Shown here: positions 16,263 to 24,912 of the stretch, piece after piece
How positions within the stretch are numbered: position 1 is the stretch's first letter
Layout of the letters: each line of letters begins with the position of its first letter
Assembly: GCF_003385185.1 (NCBI RefSeq)
Contig: NZ_PQHZ01000048.1
Span: 1 to 45,446, forward strand
Source of the DNA: Amycolatopsis palatopharyngis
GTDB lineage: Bacteria; Actinomycetota; Actinomycetes; Mycobacteriales; Pseudonocardiaceae
DNA length: 45,446 nucleotides
Direction of reading: 5' to 3'
Notes under the pieces: generated by a model
The model's database searches: none
Told to the model about the DNA's origin: nothing
What the model saw: only the letters and a program-made list of their open reading frames with translations
Program-made: the position numbers and the translations under genes

Positions 16263-18005
16263 TCAGGACGACGGGCGTCCGGGAACCAGGGAGCCGGCGA
16301 GCTTCCGGTAGGAGCCGTGCTCGCGTGGGTAGTCGCCGATGTTCTCGCGGAAGCACCAGACGATGTCGTTCGCCCGGCCGGAGAGACCGCCGCCGCGATT
16401 CATGCTCTGGCTTTCGGAACGATACGTCTCCCCGGGCAGGTCACGACCGGTCGGCATACGAATACCGAACTGTTCCCGGGTCTGGTCCTCGACCTCACGC
16501 ACCAGGTCCTCGCCGAGGTCGAGCGCGTCGAGGAGGCGTCGTTCGACGTACTCGGTCAGAAACTCGCGCCGTCCGTCGTCACCGCCACGGCGTTCGTGCG
16601 CCAGCGCCTGGCGTTCGATCCCGCGTTGCTCCCGGAGCAGCGTCCGCTCGAAGTCCTCGATCTCGGCCGTGACGGGCTTGAGGAAGGTCCCCGGGTGCTC
16701 GCACGTGTGGTACATCAGCCGCTTGAACTCCCTGGTGGCGTAGCGCGTCGCCTCCAGCGGTGCGTAGTCGGCGGCGATATGCGTCGAGGCCCCGTCACTG
16801 GTCAGGTACCGATGCTGCTTGTACTCCGGCGGCACGTCCTGGGCGCCGATGTAGATCGGCACGTACGGGGTCGTCACGGCGCCGGTCACGGCGGTCCAGA
16901 GGACGTTCAGGTCGGCGTGGTCGACCTCGCCGAGTTGCGCGACCTGCCCGTAGCCGGACCGATCATGCGACCACCGCGGGTCGCGCACATAGGCCATCAT
17001 GTCCTGCAGCGATACCGGGCCGAGTGCATCGCTCAGTTCCCGCTCCAGGTCCGCCTGGATGTTGTTTCCCCACGGATGTGTGGGAGTCACCTTGCGCTCG
17101 TTGGGTTGCCAGCCCGCGTAGACCTCCTGCGGATCGAACACGTCGCGTTCCGCGGGATCGAACCAGCCCTGCTCGACCGCGAAGTCGATGAAGTTGTCCG
17201 AGGCCAGGAACTCCTCGGGGTGCTCCTGGTAGTCCAGCGGGAACGGGTTGAGGTACCCCGGGTAGGACACCCGGGTCTCGTCCGGTCCCAGCCGCTCGGC
17301 GGCCCACAGGTTCTGGCTGCCGCCGTAGTTGACGAGCACCCAGCCCTCGTTCTGGTCCGCGAACATATGGGAGTTTCCGCCGTAGGTCGAGTAGCCGTAC
17401 TGGTCAATCAGGCCGCCGACGATCTCGACCGCTTCCCGTGCGGTCGTGGCCCGCTCCATCGCGATCCTGGACAGGTCGCTGTAGTTGGGCCCGGTCTGTG
17501 GATCCGCGGTGAACTCGAGCAGCCGTTCACTCGACGGTGACCAGATGTCTCGCGCCGCGACCCCGTGTTCGTTCAGACCTCCGTTGGTCAGGGGTGCGGG
17601 AAAGCCGGCGAACTCCGAATAGTTCGACGTGATGTACCTGTTCGTCTGCTCTGCCTGCGGAATCTCGGTGAGTTTGCCGGGGAAACCGGCCCGCTCGGTC
17701 ACCCCGACGGTCGTCGTGGCGCCTTCGGGAAACTGCCTGGAGGGCACGATCTCGAGCCAATGGCTGGACGGTTCGTGGCCGAAGCCGCCGAGCAGGACAC
17801 TGCCGTCTTCGGTCAGGTTCTTACCGACGTAGAAACCGATGCTCTTCGTCGGACTCTCCTGGTCGGCGGATTCCACTCCGGCCGAGGCACGCTCGGCGGC
17901 GGACTGCGCTGCCGAGGTGGCTCCCGCGGGAATGACCAGTGTTGCCGCCGCCAGGATCGCCAGCGACCTGAGCTTGGACTTTTCCGGAGACCGCGACACG
18001 ACCAA
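16263..18005 (-). CDS. exported C69-family peptidase-like Ntn hydrolase
   Basis: 580 residues from TTG at 18005 (a GTG two codons on is equally possible). A signal peptide is clear: basic start (RSPEKSKLR), then LAILAAATLVIPAGATSA. After a short Ala/Glu-rich stretch the mature part begins KSIGFYVGKNLTEDGS. In the C69 dipeptidase family the nucleophile is an N-terminal Cys in (A)CTxFYVGKxxxxDGS; here that place is Ser55. The rest is family-like: GGLNEHGVAARD, the NYSDLSRIAMERATTAREAVEIVGGLI helix and GYSTYGGNSHMFADQNEGW. The C-terminal third is charged and helical. It may be active with Ser as nucleophile or be inactive. Probably cell-wall or periplasm-located. Single gene. Confidence 0.8.
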   Translation of the reverse strand: MVVSRSPEKSKLRSLAILAAATLVIPAGATSAAQSAAERASAGVESADQESPTKSIGFYVGKNLTEDGSVLLGGFGHEPSSHWLEIVPSRQFPEGATTTVGVTERAGFPGKLTEIPQAEQTNRYITSNYSEFAGFPAPLTNGGLNEHGVAARDIWSPSSERLLEFTADPQTGPNYSDLSRIAMERATTAREAVEIVGGLIDQYGYSTYGGNSHMFADQNEGWVLVNYGGSQNLWAAERLGPDETRVSYPGYLNPFPLDYQEHPEEFLASDNFIDFAVEQGWFDPAERDVFDPQEVYAGWQPNERKVTPTHPWGNNIQADLERELSDALGPVSLQDMMAYVRDPRWSHDRSGYGQVAQLGEVDHADLNVLWTAVTGAVTTPYVPIYIGAQDVPPEYKQHRYLTSDGASTHIAADYAPLEATRYATREFKRLMYHTCEHPGTFLKPVTAEIEDFERTLLREQRGIERQALAHERRGGDDGRREFLTEYVERRLLDALDLGEDLVREVEDQTREQFGIRMPTGRDLPGETYRSESQSMNRGGGLSGRANDIVWCFRENIGDYPREHGSYRKLAGSLVPGRPSS

Positions 18006-18028
18006 CCACCATTCCTATCCAGGTTCGT

Positions 18029-19525
18029 TCAGCTGTTGCGCGGGAAACCGAGTTCGACGCCGCCGTGGGACGGGTCCAGCCAGCGCGAGGTGACGACCTT
18101 GGTCCTGGTGAAAAAGTGGACACCTTCCGGTCCGTAGGCGTGGCTGTCACCGAACAGCGAGTCCTTCCACCCGCCGAAGGAGTAATAGGCCACGGGCACC
18201 GGGATCGGCACGTTCACCCCGACCATGCCGACCTCGACCTCGTTCTGGAACCGCCGAGCGGCACCGCCGTCGTTGGTGAAGATCGCCGTCCCGTTGCCGT
18301 ACGGGTTGGCGTTGACCAGCTCAAGGGCCGTCTCGTAGGTAGGCCTGCGCACCACGGAGAGCATCGGGCCGAAGACCTCGTCGCGGTGGATCGACATGCC
18401 CGGCTCCACCCGGTCGAACAGGGTCGGCCCGAGCCAGAAGCCGTCCTGGCCGTCCGCCACCTCGACCGTGCGGCCGTCGACGACGAGTTCGGCTCCTTCG
18501 GCGACCCCGGAGTCGAGGTAGCTCGCCACCCGGTCCCGGTGGGCGGCGGTGACCAGCGGGCCCATCTCCGAGTCCGGCTGCCTGCCGTCGCCGACCTTCA
18601 GTCCGCTGATCCGTTCGGCGATCTTGGCGACCAGCTCGTCCCCGACCGGGTCGACCGCCACCACCACGGACACCGCCATGCAGCGCTCCCCCGCCGAGCC
18701 GAAGCCGGCGGAGACCGCGGCGTCGGCGGCGAGGTCCAGATCGGCGTCGGGCAGGACGACCATGTGGTTCTTGGCCCCGCCGAGTGCCTGCACCCGCTTT
18801 CCGTGCCGGGTACCGGTCTCATACACATACCGCGCGATCGGCGTGGAGCCGACGAACGAGATCGCCTTGACGTCCGGGTGTTCCAGCAGGCCGTCGACGG
18901 CCACCTTGTCGCCGTGCAGCACGTTGAGCACGCCGTCGGGCAGGCCCGCCTCGGCGAAGAGTTCGGCGATGAAGTTGGCCGCGGAGGGATCCTTCTCGCT
19001 CGGTTTGAGTACCACCGTGTTGCCGCACGCGATGGCGTTCGGCACAAACCACAGCGGGACCATCGCGGGGAAGTTGAACGGCGAGATCACCCCGACCACG
19101 CCGAGCGGCTGCGCGATCGAGTAGACGTCCACCCCGGTGGAGGCGTTCTCGGTGTATCCGCCCTTCAGTACCTGCGCTGCGCCGCAGGCGTACTCCACGT
19201 TCTCGATCGCCCGCGCGATCTCGCCCGCCGCATCGGACACGACCTTGCCGTGTTCGGCTGTGACGATCCTGGCCAGCTCGTCCTTGCGGGCCGAGAGCAG
19301 CTCACGGAACGCGAACATCACCCTGGTCCTGGCCGCGAGCGAGGTGGACCGCCAGCCGGGCAGCGCACGTTTCGCCGCCGCGACCGCCTCCTGTATCTGC
19401 TCCGGCGCCGCGAGATCGACGTGTGCCTGGACGGTGCCCGCCGCCGGGTCGAAAACCTCGCCGGTGCGCTCAGCCACCCCGGACCAGGCCTTGCCGTCGA
19501 TCCAGTGGCTGATTCGGGTAGTCAC
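18029..19525 (-). CDS. mmsA: CoA-acylating (methyl)malonate-semialdehyde dehydrogenase
   Basis: 498 residues. NAD-dependent aldehyde dehydrogenase fold: the SPFNFPAMVPLW segment, KPSEKDP, the FVGSTPIARYVYE segment, and the active-site motif GFGSAGERCMA with Cys282. The C-terminal VPIPVPVAYYSFGGWKDSLF is diagnostic of MmsA/IolA, which turn methylmalonate or malonate semialdehyde into propionyl-CoA or acetyl-CoA with loss of CO2. GTG start overlaps the aminotransferase stop (GTGA). With its neighbours it would finish beta-alanine and 3-aminoisobutyrate degradation from uracil and thymine. Confidence 0.93.
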   Translation of the reverse strand: MTTRISHWIDGKAWSGVAERTGEVFDPAAGTVQAHVDLAAPEQIQEAVAAAKRALPGWRSTSLAARTRVMFAFRELLSARKDELARIVTAEHGKVVSDAAGEIARAIENVEYACGAAQVLKGGYTENASTGVDVYSIAQPLGVVGVISPFNFPAMVPLWFVPNAIACGNTVVLKPSEKDPSAANFIAELFAEAGLPDGVLNVLHGDKVAVDGLLEHPDVKAISFVGSTPIARYVYETGTRHGKRVQALGGAKNHMVVLPDADLDLAADAAVSAGFGSAGERCMAVSVVVAVDPVGDELVAKIAERISGLKVGDGRQPDSEMGPLVTAAHRDRVASYLDSGVAEGAELVVDGRTVEVADGQDGFWLGPTLFDRVEPGMSIHRDEVFGPMLSVVRRPTYETALELVNANPYGNGTAIFTNDGGAARRFQNEVEVGMVGVNVPIPVPVAYYSFGGWKDSLFGDSHAYGPEGVHFFTRTKVVTSRWLDPSHGGVELGFPRNS

Positions 19526-20826
19526 GTGGTGCGCTCCTTGCCTGCCTCGACGATGCTCTCGCCGAGAATGTCCAGTGCCTGCTCGGCCTCGTCGCCGGTC
19601 AGTGTCATCGGCGGGGCCAGCCGGATGACATTGTTGTGCAGCCCGCCCTTGCCGACCAGCAGTCCACGCTCCCGGGTGTGTTCCAGCACCGAACTCGCGG
19701 CGGCCGGGCTCGGTTCGCTGCCGCCCGGCTCCACCAGCTCGATGCCGATCATCAGCCCCTTGCCCCGGACGTCGCCGACGATGCCGCTGCGCGCACCGAT
19801 CTCGCGCAGTCCGGCGAGCAGCCGGTCCCCGAGCTTGGCCACATTGCCCTGCAGATCGTGGTCGAGCAGGTACTCCAGGGTCGCGGCGGCGCCCGCCGTG
19901 GCGAGTGGGTTGCCGCCGAAGGTGGAGATCGAGTTGGCGTTGAGGCAGTCCATCAGCTCGCCACGGGCCACGACACCGCCGATCGCGAGGCCGTTGCCCA
20001 GTCCCTTCGCGAACGTCATGGCGTCCGGGGTGACGCCGTGCGCGCCGATACCCCAGAAGTGCTCGCCGGTCCGCCCCCAGCCGGTCTGCACCTCGTCGGA
20101 GATCAGCAGAATGCCGTACTCGTCCAACACCTCCTTGAACGCTGCGAACAGCCCGTCCGGCGGCACGTTGAACCCGCCGACGCCCTGGATCGGCTCAGCG
20201 ATCATCGCCGCGACGTCGCCGGAGGTGGTGGTCTGCAGGACGTCGCGCAGATCCTGTACACACGCGGCGATGTAGTCGGCGTCGGACCAGCCCGCGAACG
20301 GTCCCCGGTACCGGTACCCGCCGTGCACGTAACTGACCTTCACCGGCGAAAGCGAGGTGGCCGACCAGCCGCGGTTACCGGTGATGCCAACGGTCGCGAA
20401 CGCCCTGCCGTGGTAGGAGTTTCGCAACGCGAGGATCTGGTTGCTGCGCCGGTACTGCGTGGCCAGCATCAGCGCGGTCTCGTTGGCCTCCGTGCCGGAA
20501 CTGGTGAAGAAGACCTTGGCGTCCGGGATTCCGGAGAGTTCGGCGATGCGCTCGGCGAGTTCGACCTGCTTACGGATCAGGTAGAGGGTCGAGGTGTGCA
20601 GGACGCCGGTGTCGAGCTGGGAGCGAACCGCATCGGAGATCTCCGCGACGCCGTAGCCGATGGCGTTGGTCAGGATTCCGGCGAAGAAGTCGAGGTAGGT
20701 TCGCCCCTGCGCGTCCGTCACGTGCCTGCCGTTGGCGCGGACGATCTCGAGCGGTTCCTGGTAGTACAGCGCCAGCCAGTTCGGTAGCACAGCTCGGTGC
20801 CGAGCCAGCAGATCTGCCTCCGTCAT
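19522..20826 (-). CDS. class III omega-aminotransferase (beta-alanine / 3-aminoisobutyrate type)
   Basis: 434 residues from the ATG at 20826; the long open frame upstream lacks conserved sequence. PLP fold type I, class III: SSGTEANETALMLA binds phosphate, NSYHGRAFATVGITG, LISDEVQTGWGRTG, and the Schiff-base Lys274 in TFAKGLGNG. It resembles the AGXT2/beta-alanine-pyruvate branch. Genomic context (mmsA downstream, dihydropyrimidinase and beta-ureidopropionase across the PucR gene) points to beta-alanine to malonate semialdehyde. An ornithine or GABA role is less likely but not excluded by motifs alone. Confidence 0.88.
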   Translation of the reverse strand: MTEADLLARHRAVLPNWLALYYQEPLEIVRANGRHVTDAQGRTYLDFFAGILTNAIGYGVAEISDAVRSQLDTGVLHTSTLYLIRKQVELAERIAELSGIPDAKVFFTSSGTEANETALMLATQYRRSNQILALRNSYHGRAFATVGITGNRGWSATSLSPVKVSYVHGGYRYRGPFAGWSDADYIAACVQDLRDVLQTTTSGDVAAMIAEPIQGVGGFNVPPDGLFAAFKEVLDEYGILLISDEVQTGWGRTGEHFWGIGAHGVTPDAMTFAKGLGNGLAIGGVVARGELMDCLNANSISTFGGNPLATAGAAATLEYLLDHDLQGNVAKLGDRLLAGLREIGARSGIVGDVRGKGLMIGIELVEPGGSEPSPAAASSVLEHTRERGLLVGKGGLHNNVIRLAPPMTLTGDEAEQALDILGESIVEAGKERTT

Positions 20827-20909
20827 GCGCCGTTCCCTTCGCCGCGACACGGTGTTCCGCCTCCTCCGCGAGTTTTGCCGCAGCGGCCTCGGCGCCGCCA
20901 CCCGCAACA

Positions 20910-20937
20910 TGTACGGACTAAGGGTCGCGGCCGTACA
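20910..20937. promoter_or_regulatory. candidate operator between aminotransferase and pucR
   Basis: Seven-base perfect inverted repeat TGTACGG ... CCGTACA with 14 bases between, in the 180-base divergent promoter region. Position suits binding by the PucR regulator. Seen once only, so specificity is untested. Confidence 0.4.
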
Positions 20938-21006
20938 GTCTGTGCCTGATCGATTCCGTGGCTCGCGCCGATGCGCGGGCTCGTGACTCCGCAGGCAGGA
21001 GGTGCG

Positions 21007-22647
21007 ATGTATCCAACTGTTGCGGATGTGCTGGCACTACCGGTGATCCGGCACGGCGGTCCCAGGGTCGCCGCGGGCGCCGAAGGACTGGACCGCAGGG
21101 TCCGCTGGGTGCACGTGGCCGAGGTCGCCGACATCGCTCATCTGCTCAGGGGTGGCGAGCTCGTGCTCACCACCGGCATCGCACTCCCCGACGACGAGGC
21201 CGCGCTCACGAGCTACATCCGCGAACTGGCCGCCGTCGGCGCCTCGGGCGTCGTCGTGGAGCTGGTGCGGCACTGGAACGATGTGCTGCCATCCGCGCTG
21301 TGCGAGGCCGCGGACCGCCACGGGATCCCACTGGTCACGCTGTCGAGAGAGACCCGCTACGTCACCGTGACCGAAACCGTCAACGGGCTGATCGTGGACA
21401 ACCAGGTGGCCGAGTTGCGGGCCGCGGAGCAGGTCCACGAGGCGTTCACGGCACTGACCGTCGCCGGCGCGGAGCCTGGCGAGGTACTGCGGGAGGTCGC
21501 GCGCAGCACCGAACTGCCGGTGGTGCTGGAGACGCTGTCACACGAGGTGCTGGCCTACGACGCCGCCGGTACCGAACCCGGCGAGCTGTTGCACCGGTGG
21601 CAGTCTCGCTCCAAGGGCGTTCGCCTCGGCGATCGCACTGGCTACCACCAGGCCGCGGGATGGCTCGTCACGATCGTCGGCGCTCGTGGGCACGACTGGG
21701 GCAGGCTCGTGCTGTTGTCCGCGGAATCGCCGCCACACCGGCACATCGTCGTCGCGGAGCGGGCGGCCTCGGCGCTCGCGGTGTACCGGTTGCTCGCCAG
21801 GGAGGGCGAGAGCCTCGAGCGGCAGGCACACAGGGCGGTTCTCACCGAGCTGCTCCGCTGTCCCGCGCCGTCGGCGGAGGTCCTCGCCCGCTCGGCGGCG
21901 CTGGCCGTCGAACTGAACGACAGACGGCTCATCGGCGTCGCCATCCGGCCGCGACTCACCACCGCCGCGTCTCCCGCTCCGGCCGCCGCCGTCGCCCCGC
22001 TACTGCGTGACCTCGCCGAGGCCACCGCGCTCGCCGCGCGCAGGGCGCGAGTCTGCGCACTGGTGGCCGACACGGGCGACACCGAGGTCAACGCCCTTGT
22101 CTCGCTGTCGCCCGGCGCGGACGCCGAAGCCGTCCTGCGGAGGGTGGCTCGCGAGATCCACCAGCACCGCAGCACCGTGCCCGCGGTGATCGCCGTCGGC
22201 AGCGTGGTCGAGGCCGCGGCCGACGCGGGACGCAGCCTCACCGAGGCCGGACACGTCGCGGCGGCGACCGGCGCCGGGGCCACCGATCGACAGGGGGCCT
22301 ACCACCGCCTCGAGGACGTCCGGCTCCGTGGGCTACTGCACCTGCTGGCCGACGACGATCGGGTGACGGCCTTCGTGGGACGGGAGCTGAGTGCGCTGCA
22401 GGCCAGGGACGCGGCTACCGGCAGCAGACTCGTGCAGGCGCTGCGGCACTTCTGCGCACACGGCGGAAACAAGTCCGCCGCCGCCGCGGCGGCCCACACC
22501 TCACGGACCGCCTTCTACCAGCAGCTCGCCCGGATCGAGCAGGTACTCGGGGTGGCACTTGAAGACCCGGAGTCGATGCTCTCGCTGCATGTCGCCCTGC
22601 TCGCCCTCGACGTCCGGGAGGGCAGGAACAACAACGGGGCCGGCTGA
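21007..22647 (+). CDS. pucR: PucR-family transcriptional regulator
   Basis: 546 residues from the ATG at 21007, three bases after AGGAGGT. The N-terminal PucR domain (about 1-125) carries TVADVLALPVIRHGGPRV, RVRWVHVAEVADIAHLLRGGELVLTTG and the ASGVVVEL strand. A middle GGDEF-like region is degenerate. The C-terminal HTH_30 (last ~60 residues) reads ALRHFCAHGGNKSAAAAAAH and TSRTAFYQQLARIEQVLG. PucR proteins activate purine/pyrimidine use genes. It is divergent from the aminotransferase-mmsA operon and upstream of the transporter operon, so it likely controls both. Confidence 0.93.
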   Translation: MYPTVADVLALPVIRHGGPRVAAGAEGLDRRVRWVHVAEVADIAHLLRGGELVLTTGIALPDDEAALTSYIRELAAVGASGVVVELVRHWNDVLPSALCEAADRHGIPLVTLSRETRYVTVTETVNGLIVDNQVAELRAAEQVHEAFTALTVAGAEPGEVLREVARSTELPVVLETLSHEVLAYDAAGTEPGELLHRWQSRSKGVRLGDRTGYHQAAGWLVTIVGARGHDWGRLVLLSAESPPHRHIVVAERAASALAVYRLLAREGESLERQAHRAVLTELLRCPAPSAEVLARSAALAVELNDRRLIGVAIRPRLTTAASPAPAAAVAPLLRDLAEATALAARRARVCALVADTGDTEVNALVSLSPGADAEAVLRRVAREIHQHRSTVPAVIAVGSVVEAAADAGRSLTEAGHVAAATGAGATDRQGAYHRLEDVRLRGLLHLLADDDRVTAFVGRELSALQARDAATGSRLVQALRHFCAHGGNKSAAAAAAHTSRTAFYQQLARIEQVLGVALEDPESMLSLHVALLALDVREGRNNNGAG

Positions 22648-22673
22648 ACACCACGATCGGGTAGTCAATTTTC

Positions 22674-22696
22674 ACTCGGGCGAGTCACACAGTGAC
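22674..22696. promoter_or_regulatory. overlapping palindromes upstream of the inhibitor gene
   Basis: Two dyads share bases: ACTCG-GG-CGAGT (22674-22685) and GTCAC-ACA-GTGAC (22684-22696), about 28 bases before the start of the next gene. They look like operator half-sites and could also pair as a small hairpin. Binding protein unknown. Confidence 0.3.
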
Positions 22697-22723
22697 CGGG
22701 TTCGGCGTGCCGATAGAGAAGGC

Positions 22724-23098
22724 ATGGCATTGTTCCCCTTCGAGCCCCTGTCCGCCTGCGCTCTCACCCTGATGTGCATCGGCGGACCGGCAACCCCCAC
22801 CGACTCGGCGCTCACCCTGGCGACCCACGACGTCAACGGCAGCACGAAGACGGTCGTCCTGCACTGCGATCCCGCGGCCGGCAACCATCCCTCGCCTGGC
22901 GAGGCCTGCGCGGCACTGGCCCGTGCGGACGGCGAGTTCGAGGACCTGGAGACCGAGGACGTGGCCTGCGCACTGATCTACGCCCCGGTGCAGGCGACCG
23001 CGCACGGCCACTGGCGCGGTGAGCCGGTCGACTTCGAGACCGTCTACCCCAACGCGTGTGTCGCCGGGGCCGAGTCCTCCGGCGTGTTCGGCTTCTGA
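22724..23098 (+). CDS. subtilisin-inhibitor-like (SSI) protein
   Basis: 124 residues. The four conserved SSI cysteines are present: Cys in LHCDP and in GEACAAL (first bridge), and Cys in DVACALIYAP and in PNACVAG (second bridge). The reactive loop aligns CPM-VYDPV of Streptomyces SSI with CAL-IYAPV here, so the predicted P1 residue is Leu, suited to subtilisin or chymotrypsin-like proteases. The family ending GVFGF is kept. Family members are secreted, but the N-terminus here (MALFPFEPLSACALTLMCIGG) has no basic residues and a Glu, a poor signal peptide, and no other in-frame start is seen upstream. AGAGAAGG precedes the ATG. Confidence 0.85.
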   Translation: MALFPFEPLSACALTLMCIGGPATPTDSALTLATHDVNGSTKTVVLHCDPAAGNHPSPGEACAALARADGEFEDLETEDVACALIYAPVQATAHGHWRGEPVDFETVYPNACVAGAESSGVFGF

Positions 23099-23122
23099 CA
23101 GTCGCGCACGGAAATTCCACGC

Positions 23123-23159
23123 GCTCCGGCCCCGCGATGCAGATCGCGGTGGCCGGAGC
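23123..23159 (+). terminator. strong stem-loop after the inhibitor gene
   Basis: GCTCCGGCC-CCGCGAT / ATCGCGG-T-GGCCGGAGC: 16 paired positions with one bulged T and a GCAG loop, 24 bases after the stop. No T-run. It should separate the inhibitor transcript from the transporter operon. Confidence 0.75.
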
Positions 23160-23274
23160 CTCTCCCCGATGTGGACCAGCGTTGGATCGATCGGAGCAGT
23201 ATTGACCGGTCGTTCGTCCCAGCCGCGCGGTTCGGCCGTTTCCGCAATCGTCAGAATGTGCGGTGACGGCACCA

Positions 23275-24912
23275 ATGGTGAACACTCTGACACTGCCGGA
23301 CGGCCGGGGTCGAGCCGAGTATGCCGTGATGGAGCCAGCCCAGGTTCGCCACCCCGACGGTCGCATCGAGCTCACCGACGCCACGTCGGTGCACGGTAGT
23401 CAGTACTTCAACCACGAACTCGCACCGGTGCCCATCGAGAAACGCACCTGGAGCACCTACAACTATTTCGCACTGTGGATGGGAATGGCCCACAACATTC
23501 CCTCCTACCTGCTCGCCTCCGGCCTGATCGCCATCGGAATGAACTGGGCGCAGGCATTTCTCACCATCACGCTCGGCAACCTGATCGTGCTGATCCCGAT
23601 GTTGCTCAACAGCCACGCCGGGACAAAGTTCGGCATTCCGTTCCCGATCTTCGCCAGGGCGTTCTACGGGATCAGGGGCGCCAACCTCGCGGCGCTGCTA
23701 CGGGCGTTCATCGCCTGCGGCTGGTTCGGCATCCAGACCTGGGTCGGCGGACAGGCGATCTTCGTCATCCTCGGCAAACTCGTCGGTCCGGAGTGGATCA
23801 ACGCGGGCGAGGTGTTCGGGCAACCATGGACGATGTGGCTCGGGTTCCTGGCGTTCTGGGCGTTCCAGATGGCGATCATCTGGCGCGGTATCGACGCTGT
23901 TCGCAAGTTCGAGAACTGGACCGCGCCACTGGTCACCGTCGGCTTCCTGATTCTGCTGATCTGGGTGCTGGTGAAGGCAGGCGGGTTCGGCCCGATCTTC
24001 TCGCAACCATCACAACTGGGCTGGGGAGCGGACTTCTGGAAGATCTTCGCGCCGTCGCTGATGGGGATGATCGCCTTCTGGGCCACGCTGTCGCTCAACA
24101 TGCCCGACTTCACCCGCTTCGGCTCGAGTCAGCGCAAGCAGGCATTCGGGCAGATACTCGGTCTGCCGACGACGATGTCGTTCATGGCAATCGTCTCGAT
24201 CATGATCACCTCCGGGGGTATCGTGATCTACGGCGAGGCGATCTGGGACCCGGTCGAGTTGGCATCCCGCTTCGACTCCCCGCTGGTGGTCGTGCTCGCC
24301 CTGCTCGGGCTCGGCCTCGCCACGGTGTCGGCGAACCTCGCCGCGAACGTGGTCAGCCCGTCCTACGACTTCTCCAACGCGTTCCCGAAGCGAATCAGCT
24401 TCCGTCTCGGTGGCCTCATCACCGGCGTGATCGGTATCGCGATCCAGCCGTGGCGGTTGATCTCCGATCCCAACATCTACATCTTCGCCTGGTTGAACTT
24501 CTACGGCGGAGTGCTCGCGGCGGTGGCCGGCGTGCTGGTCGCGGGGTACTGGGTGCAGGCAAGGACCCAGCTGCATCTGGCCGACCTCTACGCCGACGGG
24601 CCGGGGGGCCGGTACTGGTTCACCGGCGGGTGGAACTGGCGGGCGCTGGTAGCGACCGCCGTGGGCGCCGTCCTAGCGGTCGGCGGCGCCTACTCCGCGC
24701 CGGGCGAAGGTCCGTTCCCCGAGGACGGACTGATCCCGCTGTTCCAGCAGTTCTACGACTACAGCTGGCTGGTCGGGCTGGTCGCGGCGTTCTTGGTGTT
24801 TCTGGCGCTCTCCCTGCCCACGTCTCGTGGCGCAGACATGCACATCCCACAGGAGGACACAAGTGAGCGAAATCGTGCGAGCAGGCCTGATCCAGCAGCG
24901 GTGGACGGGTGA
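23275..24912 (+). CDS. NCS1-family nucleobase:cation symporter
   Basis: 545 residues from ATG 23275; GTG 23263 and ATG 23329 are alternatives and none has a clear ribosome site. Family similarity begins around DGRIELTD, which would favour 23329. The NCS1 signature is LAPVPIEKRTWSTYNYFALWMGMAHNIPSYLLASG, with about twelve hydrophobic segments, including LLNSHAGTKFGIPFPIFARAFYG and LSLNMPDFTRFG. Members import uracil, allantoin, hydantoin or cytosine. It heads the operon with beta-ureidopropionase and dihydropyrimidinase, so uracil/thymine or dihydropyrimidines are the likely cargo. Its last 50 bases overlap the next gene. Confidence 0.92.
   Translation: MVNTLTLPDGRGRAEYAVMEPAQVRHPDGRIELTDATSVHGSQYFNHELAPVPIEKRTWSTYNYFALWMGMAHNIPSYLLASGLIAIGMNWAQAFLTITLGNLIVLIPMLLNSHAGTKFGIPFPIFARAFYGIRGANLAALLRAFIACGWFGIQTWVGGQAIFVILGKLVGPEWINAGEVFGQPWTMWLGFLAFWAFQMAIIWRGIDAVRKFENWTAPLVTVGFLILLIWVLVKAGGFGPIFSQPSQLGWGADFWKIFAPSLMGMIAFWATLSLNMPDFTRFGSSQRKQAFGQILGLPTTMSFMAIVSIMITSGGIVIYGEAIWDPVELASRFDSPLVVVLALLGLGLATVSANLAANVVSPSYDFSNAFPKRISFRLGGLITGVIGIAIQPWRLISDPNIYIFAWLNFYGGVLAAVAGVLVAGYWVQARTQLHLADLYADGPGGRYWFTGGWNWRALVATAVGAVLAVGGAYSAPGEGPFPEDGLIPLFQQFYDYSWLVGLVAAFLVFLALSLPTSRGADMHIPQEDTSERNRASRPDPAAVDG

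Noticed and set aside
18065..20275. A 736-codon open frame on the plus strand
   Set aside because: Antisense to mmsA and the aminotransferase; no recognisable domain.
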